Source: Pseudonocardia terrae (GTDB taxonomy: Bacteria > Actinomycetota > Actinomycetes > Mycobacteriales > Pseudonocardiaceae). Taken from it: a stretch of DNA of 64,000 bases. This document shows, piece by piece, positions 17,438-26,825 of the stretch; position 1 is the stretch's first letter, and every line of letters begins with the position of its first letter. The position numbers were made by a program, and so were the translations under genes. Where the stretch lies: positions 1 through 64,000 of the forward strand of contig NZ_JAJTTE010000028.1 of the NCBI RefSeq assembly GCF_021343995.1, in the 5' to 3' direction. The notes beneath the pieces are model-generated. The model saw nothing but the letters and a program-made list of their open reading frames with translations, was not told the DNA's origin and searched no databases.

Positions 17438-18484
17438 TCAGGCGCGCTTGATCACCACCTTGAGCGCCTCGTTGGCGGCGGCGTCGGCGAACACCTCGTA
17501 GGCGCGGTCGATCTCGTCGAGGCCGAAGGTGTGGGTGCCCATCTTCTCGGCGGGGATCTTGCCGCTCGCGACCATCTTCAGCAGCGTCGGGATGGACACG
17601 GTGTCGACCAGCCCCATGGTCAACGTGACGTTCTGGATCCACATCTGCTCGAGCGGCAGCTCGACCGGCGCGCCGTGCACGCCGATGTTGGCGATGTGCC
17701 CGCCGGGGCGCACCAGCGCGGCGGTCGTGCGCAGCGTCTCCGGGTAGCCGACCGCCTCGATCGCGACGTCGACGCCCAGGCCGTCCGTCATCGCCGTCAC
17801 GGCGTCGACGACGTCCGGGCCCGCCTCGACCGTGTCGGTCGCGCCGAACTCGACGGCCTTGCTCAGCCGGAACTTGTTGCTGTCCACGGCGATGACGCGG
17901 GACGCACCCCAGAGGCCGGTGGTCAGGATGGCGGCGAGCCCCACCGCACCGGCGCCCACCACCGCGACCGTGTCGCCGGGCCGGACCTGCCCGGCCAGCA
18001 CGCCGACCTCGTACCCGGTGGGCAGCGAGTCGGCGAGGAAGATCGCCTGCTCGTCCGTGACCTCGTTCGGGACGGCGTAGAGCGACGTGTCCGCATACGG
18101 CACGCGGACCGACTCGGCCTGGGTGCCGTCGATGAGGTGCCCGAAGATCCACCCGATGCCGCCGACGGTCTGACAGTGCGACGGCATGCCGTTCTGGCAG
18201 TACGTGCAGCGTCCGCAGCGGGTGATCGCCGGGACCAGCACCCGGTCGCCCTCGCGGAACCCGGTGACCGCCGAGCCCACCTCGGTGACCGTGCCGACGG
18301 CCTCGTGGCCGAGGATCCGGCCGTCCGTCACCGCCGGGACGTCGCCCTTGAGGATGTGCAGGTCCGTGCCGCAGATCGTGGTGGTGTCCACTCTGACCAC
18401 GACGTCCGTCGGTTCCTGCACCGCCGCGTCGGGGACCTCCTCCCACGCCTTGGAACCCGGTCCGTGGTAGACGAGCGCCTTCAT
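17438..18484 (-). CDS. Zinc-dependent alcohol dehydrogenase (MDR family)
   Basis: This 348-residue medium-chain dehydrogenase should oxidise a primary or secondary alcohol with NAD(P). Catalytic zinc ligands C38 and H60-E61 (GHE) are visible. The structural zinc cluster is C90, C93, C96 and C104. The Rossmann motif VVGAGAVGLAA starts near residue 173. The ATG at 18484 is preceded by a GGGAGGG-type site. It is a separate leftward unit between a strong terminator and the CoA-transferase gene. An isopropanol/short-chain type enzyme is likely; no cofactor-specificity residue was checked beyond the Rossmann motif. Confidence 0.9.
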   Translation of the reverse strand: MKALVYHGPGSKAWEEVPDAAVQEPTDVVVRVDTTTICGTDLHILKGDVPAVTDGRILGHEAVGTVTEVGSAVTGFREGDRVLVPAITRCGRCTYCQNGMPSHCQTVGGIGWIFGHLIDGTQAESVRVPYADTSLYAVPNEVTDEQAIFLADSLPTGYEVGVLAGQVRPGDTVAVVGAGAVGLAAILTTGLWGASRVIAVDSNKFRLSKAVEFGATDTVEAGPDVVDAVTAMTDGLGVDVAIEAVGYPETLRTTAALVRPGGHIANIGVHGAPVELPLEQMWIQNVTLTMGLVDTVSIPTLLKMVASGKIPAEKMGTHTFGLDEIDRAYEVFADAAANEALKVVIKRA

Positions 18485-18596
18485 CCGTGCCCTCCCTCGG
18501 TCGGTACTACCGCCGCTGATGGACGTTAGTGGCGCTGGTCACATGCGGGTGTCTCACTCTGCGACCGGCGGCTGCGGACCGCTCACCCCCGTGGGA

Positions 18597-19814
18597 TCAG
18601 CCGACCACGCCGCGGTCGTGCAGGCCTCCGATCTCCGCCGAGCCCAGGCCCAGGACCTCGGCGAGCACCTCGTCGGTGTCGCGGCCGAGCACCGGGGCCT
18701 CCCCCGCCGGTCCGTGCTCCCCGCCCCAGCGCAGGGGCGAGCGTGCCGTGATCGAGGCCGTGCCGTCGGGGAGGGTGAGGTCGGCCAGCACGGGGTGGCG
18801 GCCCTCGCGGTGCGCCCCCACCACCTCGGTCATGCCGCGGTAGCGGCCCCACAGCACGCGGGCGGCGTCGAGCTCGTCGGACACGGTCTTGAGGTCGCGC
18901 GCGGCGAACCAGGGCCGCAGCACCGCGGCGATGGTCTCGCGCAGCCGGTAGCGCTCGGACTCCTTGGTCAGGTCGGCGTCGAGCGCCTGCTCCAGTGCCG
19001 CGAACACGTCCTCGGTGCCGGTGACCGTGCGCAGCGCGGCCCACTGCCCCTCGGTGAGCGCCACCACCATCACCCGGGCCCCGTCCGAGCAGGCGAAGTC
19101 GACGCCGAACGAGCCGTAGACGTGGTTGCCGTGCCGCGGCCGCTCCCGGCCCCGCTCCGCCGCCTCCGACAGCCAGCCGAGGTTCGCCACCCCGGCGAGC
19201 GCGACGTCGGCCAGCGCCAGCTCGACGTAGGTGCCGCGGCCCGTGCGGGACCGCTCGTACAGCGCCGCCAGCACCCCCGTCGAGACGCTCAGCCCGGTCA
19301 CCAGGTCCCAGGCCGGCAGCACGTGGTTCACCGGTGCGCCGCCCTCCTCGAGGCCGGTGATCTGCGGGATGCCGACCTCGGCGTTGACCGTGTAGTCCAC
19401 CGCCGGACGGCCGTCGGGGTAGCCCTGCACCCGCAGGTGGATCAGGTCCGGGCGGCGGCCGACCAGCACGTCGTTGGCCATCCAGCGGCGCCCGACGACG
19501 TTGTCCACCACCACCCCGCGGTCCGGGCCCGGCGCGGTGATCAGCGCGGTCACCAGCTCGCGGCCCTCGTCGGAGCGCATGTCGACGGTGACCGAGCGCT
19601 TGCCCTTGTTCAACGAGGCCCAGTAGTACGACTCGGCGTCGGCCGGACCGGTCCCGCTGCCCACCACCGGCCAGCGCCGGTGGTCGGTGTTGCCGCCGAC
19701 CGGGTCGATCCGGATCACGCTCGCACCCAGCTGCGCCAGCGTCATCCCACCCGTGGGCCCGGCCACGAAGCTCGCGCACTCCACGACCTGCAGGCCCTCC
19801 AGCGGACGGCTCAT
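18597..19814 (-). CDS. CaiB/BaiF family CoA transferase
   Basis: This 405-residue class III CoA transferase moves CoA between acyl groups. The N-terminal PLEGLQVVECASFVAGPTGGMTLAQLGA, the NKGKRSVTVDM motif near residue 70 and AWDLVTGLSVSTGVLAALYERSRTGRG are family hallmarks; the aspartate in AWDLVTG is the expected nucleophile. ATG 19814 has GGAGG 6 nt upstream. It is divergent from the SnoaL-like gene across a 112-bp gap containing a perfect 16-bp palindrome. With the monooxygenase and dehydrogenases nearby it probably activates a carboxylic acid arising from ketone or alcohol breakdown. Confidence 0.9.
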   Translation of the reverse strand: MSRPLEGLQVVECASFVAGPTGGMTLAQLGASVIRIDPVGGNTDHRRWPVVGSGTGPADAESYYWASLNKGKRSVTVDMRSDEGRELVTALITAPGPDRGVVVDNVVGRRWMANDVLVGRRPDLIHLRVQGYPDGRPAVDYTVNAEVGIPQITGLEEGGAPVNHVLPAWDLVTGLSVSTGVLAALYERSRTGRGTYVELALADVALAGVANLGWLSEAAERGRERPRHGNHVYGSFGVDFACSDGARVMVVALTEGQWAALRTVTGTEDVFAALEQALDADLTKESERYRLRETIAAVLRPWFAARDLKTVSDELDAARVLWGRYRGMTEVVGAHREGRHPVLADLTLPDGTASITARSPLRWGGEHGPAGEAPVLGRDTDEVLAEVLGLGSAEIGGLHDRGVVG

Positions 19815-19888
19815 CTCGTTCCTCCCCGGCTCGTGCTCGGCTCCCGATCCTGCCGCCCGTGGACCGCGGGCGCAGACCCGCCTAGGGT

Positions 19889-19904
19889 ACGAACGATCGT
19901 TCGT
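19889..19904. promoter_or_regulatory. Perfect 16-bp palindromic operator
   Basis: ACGAACGATCGTTCGT is an exact palindrome lying 22 bp upstream of the SnoaL-like gene and about 75 bp upstream of the divergent CoA transferase. Its form is that of a TetR-family operator. No TetR gene is adjacent. A related 16-mer sits before the monooxygenase at 20514. Confidence 0.7.
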
Positions 19905-19926
19905 CCCCTCACCGTGGAGGTCCGCC

Positions 19927-20418
19927 GTGCCGGTCACCGACTCCTTCGAAGCCCGCCTGCGCCGCGTCGAGGACGCGCACGAGATCGCCCAGCTGCGCGC
20001 CCGCTACTGCCAGTACCTCGACGACGGCCGCTGGACCGACCTGGCCGCGCTCTTCACCCCCGACGGCGTGTTCACCGGCCTCGGCACCGCCCGCGGCACC
20101 GCCGAGCTGGAGTCCTTCTTCGGCGCCCTGCAGGAGGGTCCGCTGACGGCGTGGTGGCACTACAGCGCGAACGAGACCGTGGAGATCGACGGCGACACGG
20201 CGACCGGCGAGACCCGGCTGTGGCAGCCCTGCGTGGTCGACGGCGAGGCCCACATCGCCGCCGGCCGCTACCGGGACCGGATGACCCGCGGCGCCGACGG
20301 GAGGTGGAGGTTCGCGGAGCGGATCGTGACGTTCTTCTACTGGACCCCGCTCGCCGGGGGCTGGGACAAGGGGAAGGTCGGCTTCCCGCCCGCGGAGGCC
20401 GCGCTCGACCGGGGATGA
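19927..20418 (+). CDS. SnoaL-like / NTF2-fold protein
   Basis: This 163-residue protein has the alpha+beta-barrel NTF2 fold, seen in polyketide cyclases, ketosteroid isomerases and dehydratase-like proteins. The N-terminal helix IAQLRARYCQYLDDGRWTDLAALFTPDGVF and the later RYRDRMTRGADGRWRFAERIV strands are diagnostic. The GTG start is supported by GGAGG 8 nt upstream. It is often found as an accessory in sterol, aromatic or terpene catabolic clusters. Here it is divergent from a CoA transferase and precedes a Baeyer-Villiger-type monooxygenase. A catalytic role is possible but unassigned. Confidence 0.85.
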   Translation: MPVTDSFEARLRRVEDAHEIAQLRARYCQYLDDGRWTDLAALFTPDGVFTGLGTARGTAELESFFGALQEGPLTAWWHYSANETVEIDGDTATGETRLWQPCVVDGEAHIAAGRYRDRMTRGADGRWRFAERIVTFFYWTPLAGGWDKGKVGFPPAEAALDRG

Positions 20419-20513
20419 ATCGGGCGGGACGAGTAGGACGGGACCACCCGCCCGGCCTGTGTCCGGAGTGCACAGGACCCCCGAATCGGCGGTCCCCCGG
20501 CCCTTGCCCTCGA

Positions 20514-20529
20514 CCTTACGATCGTTAGT
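20514..20529. promoter_or_regulatory. Related palindrome upstream of the monooxygenase
   Basis: CCTTACGATCGTTAGT matches the upstream perfect palindrome at 12 of 16 positions, sharing the ACGATCGTT core. It lies 75 bp before the monooxygenase ATG, which is consistent with binding of the same regulator. Confidence 0.5.
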
Positions 20530-20603
20530 CCGGTCATGTGACGCTGTCGTCACGTCGACGGCGCCGTGTCGGGTCAACGGAGACCAACGGGCGAGGAGAA
20601 CCC

Positions 20604-22331
20604 ATGTCCCACGCGCACACGGACCACCAGGAGGCGACCGAACTCGACGCCGTCGTCGTCGGCGCCGGATTCTCGGGGCTGTACATGCTGCACCGGCTCC
20701 GCGACACGCTCGGCCTCTCGGCGCGGGTGTTCGAGGCCGGCGACGACGTCGGCGGCACCTGGTACTGGAACCGCTACCCGGGCGCGCGGTGCGACTCGGA
20801 GAGCTACTTCTACAGCTTCTCGGACCGGCTCTCGGAGGACCTGCTCGAGGAATGGACGTGGAGCGAGCGCTTCGCGGCCCAACCGGAGATCCTGAGCTAC
20901 CTCCGGCATGTCGCCGACCGGTACGACCTGCGCAAGGACATCCGGTTCGGCACCCGGGTCGTCGCCGCGGAGTACGACGACGCGACCGGACGGTGGACGG
21001 TCCGCACCGACGACGGCGCGGAGGTGACGGCGACCTTCCTGATCACGGCGGTCGGCTGCCTGTCGACGACGAACCTGCCCGAGTTCCCGGGCCGGGACGG
21101 CTTCCGCGGCGAGTCGTACCACACGGGCGTGTGGCCCCACGAGGGCGTGGACTTCACCGGCAAGCGGGTCGCGGTGATCGGCACCGGGGCCACGGCGGTG
21201 CAGGCCGTCCCGGAGATCGCCCAGCAGGCGGCGCACGTGTACGTGCTGCAGCGGACCGCGAACTACGACATCGCGGGCGGCAACCGGCCGATGGACGCCG
21301 AGGACGGCCGCAAGATCAAGGAGCGGTACCGCGACATCTGGAAGGCGACCCGGGAGACGGCCTTCGGTTTCCCCTACGACGTCGCGCCCCGCACGGCCCT
21401 GTCGGTGTCGGACGAGGAACGGCAGCGGATCTTCGCCGAGGCCTGGGAACGCGGCGGGTTCCGGCTCGGCACGACCTTCAACGACCTGCTGCTCGACGAG
21501 CAGGCGAACGAGACCGCGGCGGAGTTCCTGCGGGCGCGGATCCGCGAGCGGGTGCAGGACCCGGAGATCGCCGAGCTGCTCTCGCCCCGCGACCACCCGT
21601 TCTTCACCAAGCGGCCGCCGTTGGAGAACGGCTACTACGAGACGTTCAACCGCGAGAACGTGACCCTTGTGAACGTCCGGAAGGCACCGATCCAGGAGAT
21701 CACGCCCACCGGGGTCCGGACCGCCGAGGCCGAGTACGAGGTGGACGCCATCGTCTACGCCACCGGCTTCGACGCGATGACCGGAACCCTCTTCACCCTC
21801 GGGATCCGGGGACGGGACGGGGTCGGGCTCGAGGAGAAGTGGGCCGACGGACCCCACACCTACCTCGGCCTCGCCACCCACGGCTTCCCGAACCTGTTCA
21901 TGATCACCGGCCCGCAGAGCCCGTCGGTCCTGAGCAACATGCCGGTGTCGATCGAGCAGCACGTCGACTGGATCACCGATTGCCTCCGCCGGCTGGAGGA
22001 GCAGGGGTACGACACCATCGAGGCCCTGCCCGCGGCGGAGGACGACTGGGTCGCCCACCACGACGAGGTCACCGCGACGACGTTGCTGCCGCGGGCGAAC
22101 TCCTGGTGGGTGGGAGCGAACATCCCGGGCAAGCCACGCCGCCTGTACCCGTACGCGGGCGGGGTGGGGGTGTACCGGCAGCTGTGCGACGAGGTCGCCG
22201 CCCGTGACTACGACGGGTTCGCCCGTGGCAAGAGCGGAGCAGCCACGAACGGCAGGTTCAGCGGGATCGCGCGGGCCCGGTACACCGAGTTGGCCGAGGA
22301 GGCGGCCGCGGCGGCCGAGGCCGCCTCCTAG
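20604..22331 (+). CDS. Baeyer-Villiger-type flavin monooxygenase
   Basis: This 575-residue NADPH/FAD enzyme inserts oxygen next to a ketone to give an ester or lactone. The first Rossmann motif GAGFSG is at 20-25 and the second GTGATA at 193-198. Between them the BVMO fingerprint F-x-G-x3-H-x3-W-P is exact at 167-178 (FRGESYHTGVWP). The GGTWYWNRYPGARCD block at about 50-64 is typical of cyclohexanone/phenylacetone monooxygenases. ATG 20604 has GAGGAG 7 nt upstream. It probably belongs to a catabolic module with the nearby ADH, SnoaL-like protein, CoA transferase and quinone oxidoreductase. The actual ketone is unknown. Confidence 0.93.
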   Translation: MSHAHTDHQEATELDAVVVGAGFSGLYMLHRLRDTLGLSARVFEAGDDVGGTWYWNRYPGARCDSESYFYSFSDRLSEDLLEEWTWSERFAAQPEILSYLRHVADRYDLRKDIRFGTRVVAAEYDDATGRWTVRTDDGAEVTATFLITAVGCLSTTNLPEFPGRDGFRGESYHTGVWPHEGVDFTGKRVAVIGTGATAVQAVPEIAQQAAHVYVLQRTANYDIAGGNRPMDAEDGRKIKERYRDIWKATRETAFGFPYDVAPRTALSVSDEERQRIFAEAWERGGFRLGTTFNDLLLDEQANETAAEFLRARIRERVQDPEIAELLSPRDHPFFTKRPPLENGYYETFNRENVTLVNVRKAPIQEITPTGVRTAEAEYEVDAIVYATGFDAMTGTLFTLGIRGRDGVGLEEKWADGPHTYLGLATHGFPNLFMITGPQSPSVLSNMPVSIEQHVDWITDCLRRLEEQGYDTIEALPAAEDDWVAHHDEVTATTLLPRANSWWVGANIPGKPRRLYPYAGGVGVYRQLCDEVAARDYDGFARGKSGAATNGRFSGIARARYTELAEEAAAAAEAAS

Positions 22332-22367
22332 AACGGCCCGCCGACGCCGTCTCCACCGGCCTCGGCC

Positions 22368-23306
22368 TCAGAAGAGCAGCACCAGCCGCCCCCGGGTCCC
22401 GCCCCGCTCCAGGCGGGCGTGGGCCTCGGGGGCGCGCTCGGCCGCGTAGGTCTCGGCGATCCGCAGCGTGACGGCGCCGGACTCGGCCAGCACGCGCAGC
22501 GCGTCGAGCCGCTCGCGGTCCTCGGCGACGTCGCGCACCCATACCGGGTGCCAGGTGATGCCGCGCTTCTCCGGCCCGCGGTACCCGCGGACGGTGGCGA
22601 TGCCGCCGCCGTCGCGGACCGCGGGCAGCAGCAGGTCGCCCTGCACCGAGCCGTCGGCCAGCGCGTCGACGCCCTCGGGCACCGCCTCACGGATCCGCTC
22701 GGCCACGGCGTCGCCGCGCGGGACCACGACGTCGGCGCCGAGCTTGCGCACCAGCTCGACGTCCGCGTCGGAGGCGTCGGCGACCACCCGCAGCCCGGCC
22801 GCCTTCGCCAGCTGCACCACGTACCCGCCGTAGGCCCCGGCCGCCCCGGTCACGGCCAGGGTGGCCCCGGGCTCCGGGTCGAGGAGGTCCAGGGTCCGGC
22901 GCGCGGTCAGCCCGTTCATCGGCAGGGTCGCCGCGTGCGCGTGGTCCGCGCCGGCCGGCGCCCGCACGACCGACCCGACCGGCACCACGACGTACTCGGC
23001 GTAGGCGCCGTGTGCGCCGTCGGGCACCACGACCGCCATGACCGCGTCGCCGAGGGCGAGCCCGCCCTCGGCGCCCTCGCCGATCTCGTCGACCACGCCG
23101 GCGGCGTCCATGCCGGGCACGTACGGTGGCGGGTCCTTGCGCTGCCGTTCGGCGCGCGACCCGTCCCGGACGTAGGTGTCGGTCGGGTTGACCGCCGCCG
23201 CGTGCACCCGCACCCGGATCTCGCCGGGTCCGGCGTGCGGTTCCGGTAGCTCGACGACCTCGAGGGCCCCGGGCCCGCCGTACTGGTTCACCCCGATCGC
23301 GCGCAT
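22368..23306 (-). CDS. Zinc-independent NADPH:quinone oxidoreductase (MDR family)
   Basis: This 312-residue medium-chain reductase lacks the zinc ligands of alcohol dehydrogenases. The N-terminal [22 protein letters not shown] and the nucleotide-binding [27 protein letters not shown] segment (near residue 152) define the QOR/zeta-crystallin group. It should reduce quinones or enones with NADPH. It converges on the monooxygenase gene with a 36-bp gap and is followed upstream by the TauD-like gene in the same direction. Confidence 0.88.
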   Translation of the reverse strand: MRAIGVNQYGGPGALEVVELPEPHAGPGEIRVRVHAAAVNPTDTYVRDGSRAERQRKDPPPYVPGMDAAGVVDEIGEGAEGGLALGDAVMAVVVPDGAHGAYAEYVVVPVGSVVRAPAGADHAHAATLPMNGLTARRTLDLLDPEPGATLAVTGAAGAYGGYVVQLAKAAGLRVVADASDADVELVRKLGADVVVPRGDAVAERIREAVPEGVDALADGSVQGDLLLPAVRDGGGIATVRGYRGPEKRGITWHPVWVRDVAEDRERLDALRVLAESGAVTLRIAETYAAERAPEAHARLERGGTRGRLVLLF

Positions 23307-23369
23307 GCCCCGAGACTCCCATCCGCGCGTCGCGGCGGCGCGCCCGGGACCCCGAACGAGGGCCGGATC

Positions 23370-24275
23370 TCACCCGGCGTCGCGCAGCACCTCGACGCCG
23401 ACGGGCGCGTCGCCGCGCAGCGTCACGCGGTGCATCACGCGCCGGGCGTCGCCGTAGTCGCGGTTGGCGTAGTGGGCGGTGGCCCGGTTGTCCCACATGG
23501 CGACGTCACCCTCGGCCCAGCGGTGCCGCACGATGTGCTCGGGTTTGGTGAGGTGCGCGAAGAACAGGTCGAGCAGCGACCGGCTCTCGGCCTCCGACAC
23601 GCCGTCGATCCGCACGGTGAAGCCGGGGTTGACGAACAGCGACTTCCTCCCGGTCTCCGGGTGCACCCGCACGACGGGGTGGACGACCGGGTCGAGGCTG
23701 GTGACGGTCTCGCCCTCCCACTCGCTGCCCCGGCCCTGCCGACGCTGCGCCAGGTAGTAGCCGAAGTCCTTGGCGCCGTCGTGCACCGCGTCGAGCTGCT
23801 CGGCGAGGCGCTGCACGGGCGGGGCCAGGGACTCGAACGCCAGCTCCAGGTCTGCCCAGTTCGTGTCGCCGCCCGCCGGGGGCAGGGTGACCGCGCGCAG
23901 GATCGAACCGAGCGGCGGGCGCTTCATGAAGGTGACGTCGGTGTGCCAGACGTCGGCGTAGCCGTCGTCGGCGGAGTCGAGCGCGTAGATCTCGGTGTGG
24001 CTCTCGTCGATCCCCGGGACGACCGGGTGCGACGCCGTCAGCTCGCCGAGGCGGTTGCCGAGCCGGACCTGGCCGGTCGGGTCGAGGGCGTGCTGGACGC
24101 GGAAGAACAGCACCTTGCGCGCGGTGAGGGCGGCGCGGATCGCGGTGACCTGCTCGTCCGAGGCGGTGGCGAGGTCGACGTCGTGGACGATCGCGCCGAA
24201 GCGCGGGCCGAGCGGTTCGAGGTTCAGGACCGCGGCGCCGGGGGTGGGCAGGGCGGACAGGGACGCAGGCGACAT
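23370..24275 (-). CDS. TauD/TfdA family Fe(II)/2-oxoglutarate dioxygenase
   Basis: This 301-residue oxygenase uses Fe(II) and 2-oxoglutarate to hydroxylate its substrate, as taurine and 2,4-D dioxygenases do. The iron triad is H111, D113 (WHTDVTF) and H268 (WDNRATAHYA). R279 matches the 2-oxoglutarate-binding arginine 11 residues after the distal histidine. The start at ATG 24275 is preferred over an in-frame start at 24419, whose extra 48 residues are Pro/Arg/Ser-rich and unlike the family. Sulfonate, sulfate-ester or aryloxy-acid substrates are all possible. No ABC transporter for alkylsulfonates is nearby. Confidence 0.9.
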   Translation of the reverse strand: MSPASLSALPTPGAAVLNLEPLGPRFGAIVHDVDLATASDEQVTAIRAALTARKVLFFRVQHALDPTGQVRLGNRLGELTASHPVVPGIDESHTEIYALDSADDGYADVWHTDVTFMKRPPLGSILRAVTLPPAGGDTNWADLELAFESLAPPVQRLAEQLDAVHDGAKDFGYYLAQRRQGRGSEWEGETVTSLDPVVHPVVRVHPETGRKSLFVNPGFTVRIDGVSEAESRSLLDLFFAHLTKPEHIVRHRWAEGDVAMWDNRATAHYANRDYGDARRVMHRVTLRGDAPVGVEVLRDAG

Positions 24276-24594
24276 GGGCGGCTCCGGGGGAGATCGGCGC
24301 GGCGCGCACGCCGCGACCGGGGGTCGGGTGGGCGACGAGGTCGTCGACGGGCTGGGCCTCCGCGGCACCGACGGGTGCACGGCGGAGGTGCGGTGCAGGC
24401 GGCTCTTTGGCCGCCGCACTCAACCGAACCAGCAGCGCGTCGCCGACCCCGTCCAGAAGAGGTCGACGTCCACCGGACAGAGGGACACGGTCGTCCGACA
24501 CAGGTCGACATAGAGCCGAGCCACCAGTCGGAGTTCCGGGGTCACCTCCGGATACTCGCGTCACAGGACCGTGGCGCGCAAGGGTGATCAGGCA
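24276..24594. other. Intergenic stretch without a recognisable gene
   Basis: This 319-bp stretch lies between the leftward dioxygenase gene and the luciferase-like relic. No conserved protein, tRNA or strong hairpin is visible. It should contain the dioxygenase promoter. Confidence 0.5.
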
Positions 24595-24839
24595 GGTGTC
24601 GTCCTGCTCGCGGCGGTCGCGCAGGCCACGAGCCGGATCCGGCTCGGCACGGGCGTGGTCGCGGTCTGCGGGAGATCCTCGACGGGGTCTCGCTCGTGCC
24701 CGACGCCCCCGGGCTGCTCGACCGGATGTGGTGGGCCACGGGCTCCCGTCGCGGGATCGACGCCGCGGCCCGCGCTCTCTCCGCCGTGCGCGAACCCGTG
24801 GCGGCCGGGGCGCGGCGGACGGCAGGATGGACGGCGTGA
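24595..24839 (+). pseudogene. LLM-class flavin oxidoreductase relic
   Basis: Two fragments of one luciferase-like monooxygenase are joined out of frame. The first (24604-24666) reads LLAAVAQATSRIRLGTGVVAV, the conserved N-terminal barrel strand. The second (24672-24839, another frame) reads EILDGVSLVPDAPGLLDRMWWATGSRRGIDAAAR, matching the region containing the RIWWGSGSR-type motif of actinobacterial LLM proteins. The 5' end, the middle and the C-terminus are missing. The relic's final TGA overlaps the GTG start of the M13 peptidase. Confidence 0.65.
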
Positions 24840-26818
24840 CGACCACCCCCGAGACAGCGAACGGAACCCGCCGCAGCGGTCTGGACCTCCGGTGGGTCGA
24901 CCCCGGCACCCGCCCCCAGGACGACCTGTTCGGCCACGTCAACGGACGCTGGCTGACCGGCCACGTGATCCCGGACGACCGGGCGCAGGACGGCGCCTTC
25001 CGCGACCTGCGGGACCGGGCCGAGGAGGACGTGCGGGCGATCGTCGAGGGCGCTGCAGGGGCGGCCGACAGCCCGGAGGCCCGGCAGATCGCCGACCTCT
25101 ACGCCTCGTTCATGGACACCGCCACCATCGAGGCCAAGGGCGTCGACCCGCTGCGCCCGCTGCTCGCGGAGATCGCGCACGCCGCGGACAAGGCCGAGCT
25201 CGCCGCCGTGCTGGGCCGCCGGCAGCGGCACGAGCGGGCCTCCCTGTTCGGCATCTACGTCTCGACGGACGCGAAGGACTCCGAGCGCTACCTGGTGCAC
25301 CTCTCGCAGTCCGGTCTCGGGCTGCCCGACGAGTCGTACTACCGCGAGGACGCCTACGCCGAGATCCGCGCGAAGTACGTGACCCACCTGGAGAGGCTCG
25401 CCGGCCTGGTCGGCCTGGAGGACCCGGCGGGCCTCGCCGCGACGGTCATGGAGCTGGAGACCGCGCTCGCCGCCGCGTCCTGGGACCGGGTGACCAACCG
25501 CGACGCGGAGAAGACCTACACCCTGATGACCTGGGCCGCGGTGCAGGCCAACGCGCCGGAGTTCCCCTGGGCGTCCTGGCACGCCGCGCTGCGCGCCCCG
25601 GAGGGCGCGTTCGACGAGGTCGTCGTCCGGCAGCCCTCGTTCGTGCTGGCGGCGGCCAAGCTCTGGGAGGAGCTCCCGCTCGAGCAGTGGAAGGCCTGGC
25701 TGTCGATCCGCACGGCGTCGGCGTCGGCGGACTACCTGACCGGGGCCGTCGTCGACGAGGACTTCGACTTCTACGGCCGCACGCTGTCCGGCACCCCGGC
25801 CCTGCGCGAACGCTGGAAGCGCGGCGTGTCGGTGGTCGAGAGCGCGATCGGCGAGGCCGTCGGCAAGCTCTACGTGGAGCGGCACTTCCCGGCCGCGGCC
25901 AAGGACCGCATGGTCGAGCTGGTCGCGAACCTCGTCGAGGCGTACCGGCAGAGCATCTCCGCGCTGGACTGGATGAGCCCGGCGACCCGCGAGCGGGCGC
26001 TGGAGAAGCTCGGCAAGTTCACCCCGAAGATCGGCTACCCGGACAAGTGGAAGGACTACTCCGCGCTCGAGATCGCGGCCGACGACCTGCTCGGCAACGT
26101 CCTGCGCGCCGCGGAGTGGGACTTCGACTACGAGCTGAACCGCATCGGCGGGCCGGTCGACCACGACGAGTGGCTGATGACCCCGCAGACGGTCAACGCC
26201 TACTACCACCCGCGGATGAACGAGATCGTCTTCCCTGCCGCGATCCTGCAGCCGCCCTTCTTCGACCCCGAGGCCGACGACGCCGCCAACTACGGCGGCA
26301 TCGGCGCCGTGATCGGGCACGAGATCGGGCACGGCTTCGACGACCAGGGATCGCGCTACGACGGCGACGGCAACATGACGGACTGGTGGGAGGCCGCCGA
26401 CCGCGCCGAGTTCGACCGGCGCAGCAAGGCGCTGATCGACCAGTACGACGCGCTCTCCCCCGCCGGACTGCCCGACCACAAGGTCAACGGCGCGCTCACC
26501 GTCGGCGAGAACATCGGCGACCTCGGCGGCCTCACGATCGCGATCAAGGCGTACCGCATCGCGACGGAGGGCACGGAGCCGCCGGTGATCGACGGCTTCA
26601 CCGGGCTGCAGCGGGTGCTGATCGGCTGGGCGCAGGTGTGGCGGGCCGCCACCCGGGACGCGGAGGCGATCCGCCGGCTCACGATCGACCCGCACTCGCC
26701 GCCGGACCTGCGGTGCAACGCCGTGGTCACCAACCTCGACGCCTTCCACGAGGCGTTCGAGGTCCAGGAGTCCGACGCGCTGTTCACCGCCCCCGAGGCG
26801 CGCGTGCGCATCTGGTGA
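24836..26818 (+). CDS. M13 family zinc metallopeptidase (neprilysin-like)
   Basis: This 660-residue endopeptidase contains the M13 zinc site HEIGH (H495, E496, H499), the third ligand E558 in ENIGDLGG and the assisting D562. The substrate-binding VNAYYHPRMNEIVFPAAILQPPFF block precedes it, and the C-terminal end ARVRIW resembles the usual C-RVW tail. No signal peptide or membrane anchor is seen, so it is likely cytoplasmic or exported by another route. GTG 24836 is chosen because AGGAT lies 7 nt upstream; an ATG at 24827 adds three residues but has no spacing for a ribosome site. Seven bases separate it from the methyltransferase gene. Confidence 0.92.
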   Translation: MTTTPETANGTRRSGLDLRWVDPGTRPQDDLFGHVNGRWLTGHVIPDDRAQDGAFRDLRDRAEEDVRAIVEGAAGAADSPEARQIADLYASFMDTATIEAKGVDPLRPLLAEIAHAADKAELAAVLGRRQRHERASLFGIYVSTDAKDSERYLVHLSQSGLGLPDESYYREDAYAEIRAKYVTHLERLAGLVGLEDPAGLAATVMELETALAAASWDRVTNRDAEKTYTLMTWAAVQANAPEFPWASWHAALRAPEGAFDEVVVRQPSFVLAAAKLWEELPLEQWKAWLSIRTASASADYLTGAVVDEDFDFYGRTLSGTPALRERWKRGVSVVESAIGEAVGKLYVERHFPAAAKDRMVELVANLVEAYRQSISALDWMSPATRERALEKLGKFTPKIGYPDKWKDYSALEIAADDLLGNVLRAAEWDFDYELNRIGGPVDHDEWLMTPQTVNAYYHPRMNEIVFPAAILQPPFFDPEADDAANYGGIGAVIGHEIGHGFDDQGSRYDGDGNMTDWWEAADRAEFDRRSKALIDQYDALSPAGLPDHKVNGALTVGENIGDLGGLTIAIKAYRIATEGTEPPVIDGFTGLQRVLIGWAQVWRAATRDAEAIRRLTIDPHSPPDLRCNAVVTNLDAFHEAFEVQESDALFTAPEARVRIW

Positions 26819-26825
26819 CGGCTCC

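Noticed and set aside
23370-24419. Long N-terminal extension of the TauD-like protein
   Set aside because: The first 48 residues are Pro/Ser/Arg-rich and not family-like; ATG 24275 follows a GGAG site.
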